Of a DNA stretch of 45,021 nt, positions 23,455-32,740 are shown in pieces (the stretch's first letter is position 1; every line of letters begins with the position of its first letter). The stretch is from Bacteroidales bacterium. GTDB lineage: Bacteria; Bacteroidota; Bacteroidia; Bacteroidales; WCHB1-69. Below the pieces are notes generated by a model. It was not told the origin of the DNA, made no database searches, and was given only the letters and a program-made list of their open reading frames with translations. The stretch lies in the NCBI GenBank assembly GCA_016285145.1, contig JAEEQE010000004.1:1-45021 (forward strand). The letters are read 5' to 3'. The position numbers and the translations under genes were made by a program.

Positions 23455-23967
23455 ATGTTCGATTTCTCCAAGATACGCACCATTGACGATTTCCCGTCAC
23501 CTGGAATAAAGTTTTATGACATCACCACGTTATTAAACGACAGGGAGGCTTATCATGAGGCCATCAACGATTTGTTGGAGGTGGCCCGAAGCGTCCGTCC
23601 TGATGTTGTAGTGGCGTTGGAAACCCGCGGTTTTTTCTTTGGTCCTACCTTGGCGTACCTTTTGGGGGTTCCGTTTGTACCCATCCGCAAGAAAGGCAAG
23701 CTGCCCGCCGCCACCTTTTCCGAGAACTACAATCTGGAATATGGCACCGACAGTATCGAAATCCATCAGGACGCTTTCGCTCCGAACCAGCGTGTACTGC
23801 TCATCGACGATGTGTTAGCCACCGGAGGCACCATGAGTGCCGCCGTGCGTCTGGTGCAGAAATTCAACCCCGCCTCCATCGACACACTTTTCCTTATCGA
23901 ACTGAAATTTTTGGAAGGCAGGAAGAAACTTGACAATGTTACTTTACACAGTTTAATACAATTATAA
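23455..23967 (+). CDS. apt: Adenine phosphoribosyltransferase
   Basis: The product is 170 residues from the ATG at 23455 (an upstream in-frame TTG at 23401 lies inside the promoter). It salvages adenine to AMP using PRPP. The PRPP loop VLLIDDVLATGGT (114-126), VVALETRGFFFGP and FVPIRKKGKLP are all in place, with the usual length. ilvE follows after 32 nt. Confidence 0.97.
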   Translation: MFDFSKIRTIDDFPSPGIKFYDITTLLNDREAYHEAINDLLEVARSVRPDVVVALETRGFFFGPTLAYLLGVPFVPIRKKGKLPAATFSENYNLEYGTDSIEIHQDAFAPNQRVLLIDDVLATGGTMSAAVRLVQKFNPASIDTLFLIELKFLEGRKKLDNVTLHSLIQL

Positions 23968-23999
23968 TATAAAACATATCAATCAACAAATTTAACACA

Positions 24000-25022
24000 A
24001 TGAAGAACATAGATTGGAAAAGTCTGTCATTCGGTTATGTGAAAACCGACTACAATGTACGCTGTTATTTCAGAAACGGCCAATGGGGTGAACTGGAAGT
24101 CATGTCTGACGAATACATCCCCATGCACATGGCTGCCTCCTGTCTCCATTACGGTCAGGAAGCGTTTGAAGGCATGAAGGCCTTCAGAGGCAAAGACGGC
24201 AAAGTCCGTCTGTTCCGTTGGGAAGAGAACTGGAAACGTCTGAACAGCTCGGCCGACACCATCATGCTGGCCCCCATTCCCCAAGAGCTGTTTTTCGCCG
24301 CCCTCGAAAAGGTCATCAAGTTGAATGCCGAGTACATTCCGCCTTACGGAACGGAGGGTTCCCTGTACATCCGTCCGCTGCTGATCGGCACGGGTGCCAC
24401 CATCGGTGTGAAACCTGCCGACGAATATCTGTTCGTGGTGTTCGTGATGCCGGTCGGACCTTACTTCAAAGAGGGTTTCAAGCCGACCAACATGCAGATT
24501 GCCAAGGATTACGACCGCGCCGCCCCGCTGGGCACGGGTCATGTGAAAGTGGGTGGCAACTATGCCGCTTCCCTCCGCGCTGGTGAAAGAGCGCACCATG
24601 AGGGCTTCAGCGCCTCCATCTTCGCCGATGCCAAGACCAAGACCTACATCGACGAGGCTGGTCCCGCCAACTTCTTCGGCATCAAGGACGGCAAGTATGT
24701 GACTCCGGATTCCGGCTCCATCCTGCCCTCCATCACCAACATGAGCTTGCGCCAGATTGCCGAAGACCTCGGTCTTGTGGTGGAACGCCGTCATGTCAGA
24801 CTGGACGAGATCGGCACCTTCGAAGAGGCTGGTGCCTGCGGTACCGCCGCCGTCATATCCCCCATCCACATGATCCAGGATCGTGAAACGGGCAAAGAAT
24901 ACGTCATCGCAAAAGACGGCAAACCCGGCCCGTGGAGCATCAAGATGCGCGAAATCCTGATGGGCATCCAGTATGGCGAACTTCCCGACACACACAACTG
25001 GTGTACCATCGTGGAATGCTAA
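24000..25022 (+). CDS. ilvE: Branched-chain amino acid aminotransferase
   Basis: The product is 340 residues, a PLP enzyme for the last step of Val, Leu and Ile synthesis. The PLP lysine is K183 in VKVGGNYA. Other motifs are YGQEAFEGMKAF, LYIRPLLIGTG, DEAGPANFFGI and GTAAVISPI. This is the class II (about 340-residue) form. It is followed by a strong terminator. Confidence 0.96.
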   Translation: MKNIDWKSLSFGYVKTDYNVRCYFRNGQWGELEVMSDEYIPMHMAASCLHYGQEAFEGMKAFRGKDGKVRLFRWEENWKRLNSSADTIMLAPIPQELFFAALEKVIKLNAEYIPPYGTEGSLYIRPLLIGTGATIGVKPADEYLFVVFVMPVGPYFKEGFKPTNMQIAKDYDRAAPLGTGHVKVGGNYAASLRAGERAHHEGFSASIFADAKTKTYIDEAGPANFFGIKDGKYVTPDSGSILPSITNMSLRQIAEDLGLVVERRHVRLDEIGTFEEAGACGTAAVISPIHMIQDRETGKEYVIAKDGKPGPWSIKMREILMGIQYGELPDTHNWCTIVEC

Positions 25023-25051
25023 TCCGTCCACACTCGGACGACAATAAAAAA

Positions 25052-25077
25052 AGCCCCGCGACTGCGGGGCTTTTTTT
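25052..25077. terminator. Bidirectional intrinsic terminator
   Basis: An 8-bp G/C stem (AGCCCCGC 25052-25059 with GCGGGGCT 25064-25071, loop GACT) is flanked by seven A on the left and T on the right. It sits between ilvE and the end of rplT and can stop both. Confidence 0.9.
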
Positions 25078-25117
25078 ATGCGACTAACTCAAATTTCGAA
25101 TTTAAATATCGGGCTAA

Positions 25118-25462
25118 CTATTTGACCAAGTCAACGATAGCCTTGAATGCCTCAGGATTATTCATCGCGAGGTCGGCGAGGGCTTTGCGGTTGAGCGCGA
25201 CACCCTTCTTGGCCAGACTGCCCATGAGGACAGAGTAGGACATGCCGTATTCGCGTGCACCCGCGTTGATACGGGTGATCCACAAACTTCTGAAGTTTCT
25301 CTTCTTAGCTTTTCTGTCGCGGTAGGCATATTGCTGCCCTTTTTCCCACGAATTGACTGCAACGGTCCAAACGTTTTTACGTTTGCCGAAGTACCCACGG
25401 GTACGTTTCAAAATCTTTTTTCTTCTTGCTCTTGAAGCAACATGATTTACTGATCTTGGCAT
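25118..25462 (-). CDS. rplT: Ribosomal protein L20
   Basis: The product is 114 residues, the usual length. It binds 23S rRNA early in large-subunit assembly. The basic N-terminus ([18 protein letters not shown]) and [10 protein letters not shown] are diagnostic. Third gene of infC-rpmI-rplT, the classical order. Confidence 0.98.
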   Translation of the reverse strand: MPRSVNHVASRARRKKILKRTRGYFGKRKNVWTVAVNSWEKGQQYAYRDRKAKKRNFRSLWITRINAGAREYGMSYSVLMGSLAKKGVALNRKALADLAMNNPEAFKAIVDLVK

Positions 25463-25549
25463 AATTAAGTTCCTTTCTTTTTTACGTCAGCGGTTTAATT
25501 TTTAAACTCTTCGATAGCTGATAGTAAAGTTAATTGTTAATAATAAATG

Positions 25550-25747
25550 TTAGCATTTACCGAGCATCTGCAGAACGGTACGTTCCAGATTCGGTTCGAC
25601 AATGGCGCTGTAAGCCAGGTTACGTTTTCTCTTTGTGGATTTTTTGGTGAGAATGTGGCTGTGATACGCGTGATGTCTCTTGATTTTTCCGGTGCCGGTC
25701 AAAGTGAATCTTTTCTTGACAGCGGATTTCGTTTTAATTTTTGGCAT
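25550..25747 (-). CDS. rpmI: Ribosomal protein L35
   Basis: The product is 65 residues. [20 protein letters not shown] and [18 protein letters not shown] are diagnostic of L35. It lies between infC and rplT on the same strand. Confidence 0.98.
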   Translation of the reverse strand: MPKIKTKSAVKKRFTLTGTGKIKRHHAYHSHILTKKSTKRKRNLAYSAIVEPNLERTVLQMLGKC

Positions 25748-25789
25748 TTCTTCAAATTTTTAAAGTTTATATTAAGAGCTTGTCGCATT

Positions 25790-26356
25790 CTATTTTTTCT
25801 TCGATTTGGGGCTGATCATCATGGTCATGTTCTTGCCGAGCAGTGTCGGCAGCTGGTCCACCTTGCCCACTTCTTCGAGTTGCTGGGCGAAACGGAGCAG
25901 GAGCAACTCGCCCTGATCCTTGTAGATGATGGAACGACCCCGGAAGGTCACCATCAGCTTCACCTTGTAGCCGTCCTTCAGGAACTTGATGGCATGATTG
26001 CATTTGAAATTGAAATCATGATCGTCCGTCTGCGGGCCCATGTGAATCTCCTTCACCGTGGTTTTGGCACTGTTGGCCTTGATTTCCTTCGCCTTCTTCT
26101 TCTGTTCGTAGAGGTATTTCTGGTAATCCATCACCTTACATACCGGCGGATTGGCCTGCGGGGAAATCTCCACCAAGTCCAGCTCGTATTGGTCGGCAAT
26201 GGCAAGCGCCTCTCGCAAGGAAACAATCTTGGGTTCGAAATTCTCACCCACCACGCGCACGGTCTGGGCTGTTATGTAATTGTTGATACGGTGTTGGGCT
26301 TCTTTCTTCGGGCGAGGACCGTTCTGCCTCATACCTCTGCCTGCATTCGGTGTAAT
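25790..26356 (-). CDS. infC: Translation initiation factor IF-3, probable AUU start
   Basis: IF-3 binds the 30S subunit and proofreads the start codon. Motifs are INNYITAQTVRVVG, VEISPQANPPVCKVMDYQKY and KEIHMGPQTDDHDF. No ATG opens the frame near the ribosome site. TTG at 26362 lies only 2 nt after AGGAG (26369-26365), too close, whereas ATT at 26356 lies 8 nt after it. AUU is the known start of infC in E. coli, where it allows self-repression. I therefore choose 26356 (188 residues). The next downstream ATG (26332, MRQNGPRPKK) is a second option. First gene of the L35/L20 operon. Confidence 0.9.
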   Translation of the reverse strand: MTPNAGRGMRQNGPRPKKEAQHRINNYITAQTVRVVGENFEPKIVSLREALAIADQYELDLVEISPQANPPVCKVMDYQKYLYEQKKKAKEIKANSAKTTVKEIHMGPQTDDHDFNFKCNHAIKFLKDGYKVKLMVTFRGRSIIYKDQGELLLLRFAQQLEEVGKVDQLPTLLGKNMTMMISPKSKKK

Positions 26357-26415
26357 ATTCAAGGCTCCTTTCTATTAAAAAATTATAATAACTTTATTTA
26401 TAAATTTTTGGGGCG

Positions 26416-26423
26416 CAAAAATA
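26416..26423 (-). promoter_or_regulatory. -7 promoter box of infC-rpmI-rplT
   Basis: The minus strand reads TATTTTTG followed by C, leaving a leader of about 50 nt to the ATT start. It lies back-to-back with the + strand box at 26463. Confidence 0.5.
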
Positions 26424-26462
26424 CACTTTTTTTCATTTACTCGAATTTCCGCGTAATTTTTT

Positions 26463-26470
26463 TATTTTTG
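26463..26470 (+). promoter_or_regulatory. -7 promoter box of the DUF6089 gene
   Basis: TATTTTTG followed by C, 34 nt before the ATG at 26505. It drives the envelope run DUF6089-uppS-bamA-ompH. Confidence 0.5.
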
Positions 26471-26504
26471 CAGCGTTATACGACAATTATTATCCAAAGA
26501 CATA

Positions 26505-27374
26505 ATGGTAAGAAAAAAGAACTCTTTCCCTTTCAAATCCCTCATAACAGGCCTTTTCCTGACCGTTTTCGCCCTGACGGCGACGGCACAGCAGTCGGAA
26601 ATCGGAGCCTTCGGCGGCATCTCCTTCTACTGCGGCGAACTCACCGACAACATCTTCCGCCAGGTGAAACCGGCCGGCGGCCTCATTTACCGCTACAATT
26701 TGTCGCCACGTTGGGCTCTGAAAGCCGACATCATCTTCTCCAAAGTCAGCGGCAGCGACGGGAAAACCAACCACAACTACGAACGCAACCTGAACTTCGT
26801 CTCCCCGATTTCGGAAATCGGTGTGCAAGCGGAGCTCAATTTCTTCAAACTATACAACGCCACGGGCAAAAACCACTTCACCCCATACATCTTCGCCGGC
26901 CTCGCCCTCTTTTCCTTCAACCCGCAGGACTCTCTGCCGGGATCGCCGCTATACAGTCTGCAAAGCCTCGGCACCGAAGGCCAGGGTCTGGAAGGACAAA
27001 AGAAGAAATACTCGCTCACCAGCGTGGCCATCCCCTTCGGTATCGGCATCAAGGCCACCTTGGGAAGACATATCGCCATCGGAGCCGAATGGGGTATGCG
27101 GTGCACCTTCACCGACTACCTGGATGATGTGGGCGGCGTCTATTACGACAATGACCTGCTGCGCGAACAGCGGGGCGACATCGCCGCCGACCTGGCCGAC
27201 CGCCGCGTGCCTTCAGCGGAACACCCCGACCTGATTCACGAAGATAATGGCGTACAACGCGGCATTTCTACCACTAAAGATTGGTATTCCTTTGTTGGAA
27301 TGACATTTACAGTGAAGTTCGGCAATGAAAGCAAAACCTGTGACCTCAAAAATCCGCGTAAGAAAAGACACTGA
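26505..27374 (+). CDS. DUF6089 family outer-membrane barrel
   Basis: The product is 289 residues with a signal peptide (LFLTVFALTATAQQ), then GAFGGISFYCGEL and alternating barrel strands to a C-terminal VGMTFTVKFG plus a short basic tail. It has the size, motifs and position of the DUF6089 proteins that precede uppS and bamA in many Bacteroidota. Function is unknown, presumably in envelope assembly. uppS starts 2 nt after its stop. Confidence 0.82.
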   Translation: MVRKKNSFPFKSLITGLFLTVFALTATAQQSEIGAFGGISFYCGELTDNIFRQVKPAGGLIYRYNLSPRWALKADIIFSKVSGSDGKTNHNYERNLNFVSPISEIGVQAELNFFKLYNATGKNHFTPYIFAGLALFSFNPQDSLPGSPLYSLQSLGTEGQGLEGQKKKYSLTSVAIPFGIGIKATLGRHIAIGAEWGMRCTFTDYLDDVGGVYYDNDLLREQRGDIAADLADRRVPSAEHPDLIHEDNGVQRGISTTKDWYSFVGMTFTVKFGNESKTCDLKNPRKKRH

Positions 27375-27376
27375 CT

Positions 27377-28111
27377 ATGAACCATACTGACAAGAAATTA
27401 CCGGCCCACATCGCCATCATCATGGATGGCAACGGACGATGGGCGCAACAACAAGGACACGAACGCACCTTCGGGCACCAGAACGGCGTGGAGGCCGTGC
27501 GCAGCGTCATCGAAGGCGCTGGCGAAATGGGCATCCGCTACCTCACTCTCTACGCTTTTTCCACCGAGAACTGGAACCGCCCCAAAGAGGAGGTTGAAAT
27601 GCTGATGACCCTGCTGGTGAAGTCCATCCACAACGAACTGGAACGCCTGATGGCCAACCATGTGCGCCTTATGATGACCGGCCGCATCAACGACCTGCCC
27701 GAAGCCTGCCGCGACGCACTACAGGATGCCATCCGCCAGACCGCCGACAACGACGGCCTGACCGTCGTCCTCGCCCTCAGCTATAGCGGCCGCACCGAGC
27801 TCACCGACGCCGTCCGGAAAATCGCCTCCGACTGCGCCCGTGGTCTCCTCAATGCGGACGACATTACCGCGGATGATATTCAACATGCTTTGTATCATCC
27901 AGATATCCCCGACCCCGACATCCTGATCCGCACCGGCGGAGAATGCCGCGTGAGCAACTTCCTCCTATGGGAAATTGCCTACACCGAACTCTTCTTCTCC
28001 CCCATCATGTGGCCCGACTTCCGCAAAACAGATCTGGCGGAAATCATCAACGCATACCAAAACCGGGAACGACGATACGGAAAAATAGGTGAACAAGTTC
28101 GGGAACATTAA
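27377..28111 (+). CDS. uppS: Isoprenyl (undecaprenyl) diphosphate synthase
   Basis: The product is 244 residues, a cis-prenyl transferase making the lipid carrier for peptidoglycan and O-antigen. The catalytic Asp is in MDGNGRWA (16-23), followed by GHERTFGHQNG and the C-terminal RTGGECRVSNFLLW. Length is normal. It is tightly placed between DUF6089 and bamA. Confidence 0.97.
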   Translation: MNHTDKKLPAHIAIIMDGNGRWAQQQGHERTFGHQNGVEAVRSVIEGAGEMGIRYLTLYAFSTENWNRPKEEVEMLMTLLVKSIHNELERLMANHVRLMMTGRINDLPEACRDALQDAIRQTADNDGLTVVLALSYSGRTELTDAVRKIASDCARGLLNADDITADDIQHALYHPDIPDPDILIRTGGECRVSNFLLWEIAYTELFFSPIMWPDFRKTDLAEIINAYQNRERRYGKIGEQVREH

Positions 28112-28120
28112 TATTTTGCG

Positions 28121-28128
28121 TATCTTTG
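28121..28128 (+). promoter_or_regulatory. -7 promoter box of bamA
   Basis: TATCTTTG followed by C, in the 40-nt gap between uppS and bamA, 23 nt before the bamA ATG. The -33 element is unclear. It offers extra expression of bamA and the ompH genes. Confidence 0.45.
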
Positions 28129-28151
28129 CCGACTTTTTCCACCCATAGACA

Positions 28152-30776
28152 ATGACCGTTTTTAAACGCTTCTTGATGCTACTGATTCTGGCCTCCGCAC
28201 TCTTTTGCGGACGGTCCTATGGTCAGGTTGTAGTCGGCGGTGACCAGCCCGACGGTCCTGTCAAAGTGGACTATTCCAACCCTAAAGAGTACGAAATCGG
28301 TGGCATTACCTCTTCCGGCACTGCTCCTTTGGATCAACGGCTGCTCTCTTTCCATGTGGGCGACATCATCAAAATCCCCGGCGACCAAATCTCCAAAAGC
28401 ATCAAATCCCTTTGGAGAACAGGCCTCTACGATGATGTGGAAATCACCGTCACACGCATCAACGGGAACGTGGCTTTCTTAGATGTGCGTCTGGAAGACC
28501 GAGCCCGCCTCCTCTCCTTCGGCTTCAAAGGGACTACCAAATCCGAAGAGAACGACCTGCGGGAAAAACTCAATATTTCCCAAGGCAACATCATCAACGA
28601 CAACATGAAAACCACCTGTGTCAACATTATACGCAAATACTACGTGGACAAGGGCTTCTACAGTTGTGATGTATCCGTACAGGAAATCCCGGATGAGAAG
28701 ATCAAAAACGCCCGAAGCATCCTTTTCGATATCCATAAGGCAAAAAAAGTCAAGATTGCCAAGATCAACATCAACGGCAACCAGGGGGTGACCAACGCCA
28801 CCCTCCTGCGCTCAATGAAGGAAACAAAAGAGAAATTCCTCTTCATGCCCATGTACAAGGCCGATACTGCCATTGCCTACACGCTCAAACACAAAGGCTA
28901 TTATCAGTCAAAGGACATGTTCGATCATTTGGACGACTATTTCTCCAACCGTGTAAAACTCCGCATCTTCAAGAAATCCAAGTTCATCCGTGATTCCTAC
29001 GAGAAAGACAAAGTCAACCTCATCAACAAATACAATGAGTTAGGCTACCGAGATGCCGTCATCGTGCGCGACACTTACTATGTGAAGGACAACAACATAC
29101 ACATTGACATTGATGTCAATGAGGGTCCGAGATACTATTTCCGCAACATCACCTTCGTGGGCAACACCATATATTCCACCTCCCTGCTGAAGCAGTTGCT
29201 TGGCATCAGCAAGGGAGATGTCTATAACCAAAGCTTGCTCACCAAAAACCTGACCATGAAAGAGGACGGCGATGACCTTGCCTCGTTGTACATGAACAAC
29301 GGTTATCTGTTTTTCAATGCCAATCCGGTGGAGGTGGCCGTTGAGAACGACTCCATTGACATTGAGATCCGAATCCGCGAGGGCAAACAGGCCAAATACA
29401 ACAAAATCACCATTTCGGGCAACACGAAGACGAACGACAACGTCATCATGCGCGAAATCACCACCATTCCGGGCAAGTTGTTCAACCGGGCCGACATCAT
29501 CCGCACCCAGCAGGTGCTCATGTCGTTAGGTTATTTCAACCAAGAAAAAATGGATGTGCAACCCAAGCCGAATGAGGCGGATGGAACCGTGGACATCAAC
29601 TATGTGGTGGAGGAGACCTCCTCGGACCAGCTCTCCCTGAGTGCCGGTTACGGCGCCACCGGCTTTGTCATCACCGCCGGTATCGCCTTCAACAACTTCT
29701 CCACCAAGAAATTGTTCAAAAAAGAGGCTTGGACCCCCATTCCGGGCGGCGACGGGCAGCGTCTTTCCCTCAACGTCTCCACCAACGGTTCCTGGTACCA
29801 ATACTACAACCTCTCCTTCACCGAACCCTGGTTAGGAGGCAAGAAGCCCAATGCCCTCACGTTAGGCGTTTATTTCCAGAAACAGACCAACAACCACAGA
29901 AAATCCGACGATTCCTATCGTGCCAGCAGCATCGCAGGTGCATCCCTGTCGTTAGCCAGCCAGCTCAAGTGGCCCGACGACTACTTCCAGATGTCGCACA
30001 CGATCTCATACGAATACTACAAAGTGAAAAACTGGGCGGGCTACTATTTCTTCACTAACGGCTACGCCAACAGTTTGAGTTACATATTCACGCTGTCGCG
30101 CAACTCCGTCAACGCGCCCATTTACCCGCGCGAAGGCTCCAGCCTCATGTTCAGCGTGCAGGTCACGCCACCATACTCCCTGTTCAACGGCAAGGATTAC
30201 ACCACCGCCACCGATCAGGAGAAATTCAGATGGATGGAGTTCCACAAATGGAAGTTCAACGCCTCCTGGTTCACACGCATCGTGCAGAATCTGGTGCTGA
30301 ACGTGCGCTTCAAAATGGGCTTCATGGGGTGTTATAACCAGGATATCGGCATCACCCCGTTCGGACGCTTCTATCTTGGTGGTGACGGATTGTCCACATA
30401 CGCATACGACGGCCGCGAGGTGATCGGTATGCGCGGATACGACGACGAGGTTCTGTCGCCCTACATTGACGGCTCCTCCATAGGTGCCAGCATCTACAAC
30501 AAGTTCACCGCCGAGCTCCGCTACCCCATCTCCCTGAACCCGTCGGCCACCGTCTATGTGCTCGCCTTCGTGGAGGCCGGAAAAGGCTGGATTGACAAAC
30601 GGCAATACAACCCGTTCAACCTGTACAAGTCTGCCGGTCTGGGTGTGCGCGTCTATCTGCCAATGTTCGGCCTGCTCGGCTTCGACTGGGGCTACGGTTT
30701 CGACCCCGTGCCCGGCAGGAGCTCCTCCAGCTGGGGCAGCCACTTCCACATCTCCATCAACCAATCTATCGATTAA
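28152..30776 (+). CDS. bamA: Outer-membrane assembly factor BamA
   Basis: The product is 874 residues: a signal peptide, several POTRA domains in about residues 40-460 (KVKIAKININGNQGVTNATL, YYFRNITFVGNTIYSTSLL and YNKITISGNTKTNDNVIM are three of their strand-helix starts) and a 16-strand barrel with the GMRGYDDE loop corresponding to VRGF. BamA inserts barrel proteins into the outer membrane. The C-terminal strand is HFHISINQSID. It is followed by three OmpH chaperones, its usual partners. Confidence 0.96.
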   Translation: MTVFKRFLMLLILASALFCGRSYGQVVVGGDQPDGPVKVDYSNPKEYEIGGITSSGTAPLDQRLLSFHVGDIIKIPGDQISKSIKSLWRTGLYDDVEITVTRINGNVAFLDVRLEDRARLLSFGFKGTTKSEENDLREKLNISQGNIINDNMKTTCVNIIRKYYVDKGFYSCDVSVQEIPDEKIKNARSILFDIHKAKKVKIAKININGNQGVTNATLLRSMKETKEKFLFMPMYKADTAIAYTLKHKGYYQSKDMFDHLDDYFSNRVKLRIFKKSKFIRDSYEKDKVNLINKYNELGYRDAVIVRDTYYVKDNNIHIDIDVNEGPRYYFRNITFVGNTIYSTSLLKQLLGISKGDVYNQSLLTKNLTMKEDGDDLASLYMNNGYLFFNANPVEVAVENDSIDIEIRIREGKQAKYNKITISGNTKTNDNVIMREITTIPGKLFNRADIIRTQQVLMSLGYFNQEKMDVQPKPNEADGTVDINYVVEETSSDQLSLSAGYGATGFVITAGIAFNNFSTKKLFKKEAWTPIPGGDGQRLSLNVSTNGSWYQYYNLSFTEPWLGGKKPNALTLGVYFQKQTNNHRKSDDSYRASSIAGASLSLASQLKWPDDYFQMSHTISYEYYKVKNWAGYYFFTNGYANSLSYIFTLSRNSVNAPIYPREGSSLMFSVQVTPPYSLFNGKDYTTATDQEKFRWMEFHKWKFNASWFTRIVQNLVLNVRFKMGFMGCYNQDIGITPFGRFYLGGDGLSTYAYDGREVIGMRGYDDEVLSPYIDGSSIGASIYNKFTAELRYPISLNPSATVYVLAFVEAGKGWIDKRQYNPFNLYKSAGLGVRVYLPMFGLLGFDWGYGFDPVPGRSSSSWGSHFHISINQSID

Positions 30777-30835
30777 ACTTATGCTGAAACAATAAATCCA
30801 ACGCCCATTCGTTTGCAAATCAAAATTCCAAAAAA

Positions 30836-31366
30836 ATGAAAAAAATAATACTCTCCACCCTGATGTTAATGCTGGCGCTGACCGGATTCTGTCAGAAATA
30901 CGCCTACATCAATTCCGAATACATCCTTTCCAAACTGTCGGAATACAAAGAGGCCCAGGCAGAACTGGACCGCGTGGCTGTGCAGTGGCAGAAAGAGATA
31001 GAGGCCAAATTCGCCGCTATCGACTCCATGTACAAAAAATACCAAGTGGAGGCCATCACCATGCCCGACCAGATCAAGAAAAACCGCGAAGATGCCATCA
31101 TCGCCCAGGAAAAAGCCGCCAAAGAGCTGCAAAAGAAACGCTTCGGCCAGAACGGCGACCTCTTCAAGAAACGGGAGGAACTGGTGAAACCCATCCAGGA
31201 CCGTGTCATCAGCACCATCAACGACTACGCCAAGGAAAAAGGCTATGCTTTCGTGTTTGACACCGCTGGTGAGATGACCATCATCTACGCCGACCCCAAA
31301 TGGGACATCAACGATGTCATCCTGCAAAAGTTAGGAGTCTCAGCATCGTCCGACATGGATGATTAA
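30836..31366 (+). CDS. OmpH/Skp-family periplasmic chaperone, copy 1
   Basis: The product is 176 residues with a signal peptide and a long charged coiled region (EAQAELDRVAVQWQKEIEAK), which forms the gripping arms of Skp-type chaperones. It escorts unfolded outer-membrane proteins to BamA. The C-terminal piece (KGYAFVFDTAGEMTIIYAD) is the conserved OmpH body. It differs more from copies 2 and 3 than they do from each other. Confidence 0.92.
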   Translation: MKKIILSTLMLMLALTGFCQKYAYINSEYILSKLSEYKEAQAELDRVAVQWQKEIEAKFAAIDSMYKKYQVEAITMPDQIKKNREDAIIAQEKAAKELQKKRFGQNGDLFKKREELVKPIQDRVISTINDYAKEKGYAFVFDTAGEMTIIYADPKWDINDVILQKLGVSASSDMDD

Positions 31367-31408
31367 TATATAATTATGTAAAACACTAATACTCAAAAAA
31401 ACTGTTCA

Positions 31409-31906
31409 ATGAAAAAAATCTTATTGCTTATAGCAGCTGTTGCCATGTTCTCCGTCAACGTGGCTGATGCCCAGAAATACGGGCATGTCAATTCCGGGGA
31501 CATTTTGGAAGTGATGCCGGGAATTGACTCCCTGCAAATCAAACTGACCGCCTTTCAGGCTGATTTACAGACCATGTACGAAAGCATGATGACCGAATAT
31601 CAGCAGAAAAAGGACAAATTCGACCGTGAGGTGGGCACCATGTCGTCCGCCGTCCGTCAGGTGCGGGAGAAGGAGTTGCAAGACCTTGGCACGCGCATTC
31701 AGGAATTTCAGGCCAACGCTCAGCAAGATCTGGAAGACAAACAATACGAGCTGGCCAAGCCGTACCAGGATGCCATCCAGAATGCCATCAACAAGGTGGC
31801 GAAAGAACATGGCTATGCCTACATCTTCGACACTAAAATACTGCTTTACTATGGCAATGGAGATGACATCACCCCGTTGGTCAAGAAAGAGTTAGGCATC
31901 AAATAA
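31409..31906 (+). CDS. OmpH/Skp-family periplasmic chaperone, copy 2
   Basis: The product is 165 residues with a signal peptide (VAMFSVNVADAQKYGHVNS), a central coiled coil and the C-terminal HGYAYIFDTKILLYYGNGDD. Close to copy 3 in layout (GHV..., MPGID at about 35, EFQA/EFVANS, VKKELGIK / VRTQLGIK). Confidence 0.93.
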   Translation: MKKILLLIAAVAMFSVNVADAQKYGHVNSGDILEVMPGIDSLQIKLTAFQADLQTMYESMMTEYQQKKDKFDREVGTMSSAVRQVREKELQDLGTRIQEFQANAQQDLEDKQYELAKPYQDAIQNAINKVAKEHGYAYIFDTKILLYYGNGDDITPLVKKELGIK

Positions 31907-31918
31907 GGAGGAACGGAT

Positions 31919-32419
31919 ATGAAGAAACTAATTATCATCGTTTGCCTGCTGGCCGGCATCGCCACCGGTTTTGCCCAAAAGGCGAAATTCGGGCATGTGG
32001 ACTACGCCGCCATCATGAAAGAGATGCCCGGCATTGACACCGCACAGAGCAAACTGGCTGATTTCCAGCAGGAGTTGGAAGAGACCGGACAGGCAATGGT
32101 AAACGAATTCAAGGAAAAAGAGGCCAAATACACGCAACTGGCCGCATCGGGAGCCTCCGCCGCCATCCTGAAAGTCCGCGAGGATGAAATCACCAAGCTG
32201 TATGCCCGTCTGCAGGAGTTCGTGGCCAACAGCGAGGCCGAGCTTCAAACCAAGCAAGTGGAATTGTTGAAGCCCTTCCAGTCCAAGCTGCTGGATGCCA
32301 TCAAGGCGGTGGCCGAAAAGGGAAGCTACACGTATGTGTTTGACATCTCCACGCTGGCATTTTACGCCGACAGCGACGACCTGACCTCGGCCGTCCGCAC
32401 ACAACTCGGCATCAAATAA
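31919..32419 (+). CDS. OmpH/Skp-family periplasmic chaperone, copy 3
   Basis: The product is 166 residues: a signal peptide (LLAGIATGFAQKAKFGHVD), a coiled coil, and the ending YTYVFDISTLAFYADSDDLT. It lies 12 nt after copy 2, behind GGAGG (31906-31910). A duplication of copy 2 is likely. The operon ends at a strong terminator. Confidence 0.93.
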   Translation: MKKLIIIVCLLAGIATGFAQKAKFGHVDYAAIMKEMPGIDTAQSKLADFQQELEETGQAMVNEFKEKEAKYTQLAASGASAAILKVREDEITKLYARLQEFVANSEAELQTKQVELLKPFQSKLLDAIKAVAEKGSYTYVFDISTLAFYADSDDLTSAVRTQLGIK

Positions 32420-32446
32420 TAACCCTTCGTTCAATTCAACAAAAAA

Positions 32447-32472
32447 GGCGCGGTGAAGACCGCGCCTTTTTT
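32447..32472 (+). terminator. Intrinsic terminator after the ompH genes
   Basis: An 8-bp perfect stem (GGCGCGGT 32447-32454 with ACCGCGCC 32459-32466), loop GAAG, six T after it and six A before it. It can also serve the convergent ferredoxin gene. Confidence 0.9.
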
Positions 32473-32490
32473 ATTCTACCATTGTTTCAA

Positions 32491-32661
32491 TTACTCCAAG
32501 CTGATAGCTTCGCAAGGACATACGTCAGCACAAGCGCCGCATTCGATGCAGAGATCAGGATTGATGGAATAAGGAGTGCCTTCGGAGATAGCCTCTTGAG
32601 GGCATTCGCCTGCGCAAGTACCACAGGATGCGCAGAGATCAGGATTGATTTTGTAAGCCAT
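32491..32661 (-). CDS. 2[4Fe-4S] ferredoxin
   Basis: The product is 56 residues from the ATG at 32661 (an extension to 32697 lies in the leader). Two cluster motifs are present: CASCGTCAGECP and CIECGACADVCP. This is a small clostridial-type electron carrier for anaerobic redox enzymes, which fits an anaerobe. The gene stands alone. Confidence 0.97.
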   Translation of the reverse strand: MAYKINPDLCASCGTCAGECPQEAISEGTPYSINPDLCIECGACADVCPCEAISLE

Positions 32662-32694
32662 TTTTTTATAAATTTTGTTGTTGTTTTTCGGCGG

Positions 32695-32702
32695 CAAAAA
32701 TA
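32695..32702 (-). promoter_or_regulatory. -7 promoter box of the ferredoxin gene
   Basis: The minus strand reads TATTTTTG followed by CC, 33 nt before the ATG. Confidence 0.5.
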
Positions 32703-32740
32703 CACTTTTTATTGATATTTCAACCTATTCCGATTTACAT

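Noticed and set aside
25547-27127. Long 526-codon frame on the plus strand
   Set aside because: It is antisense to rpmI and infC and out of frame with the DUF6089 gene; its translation is a shadow.
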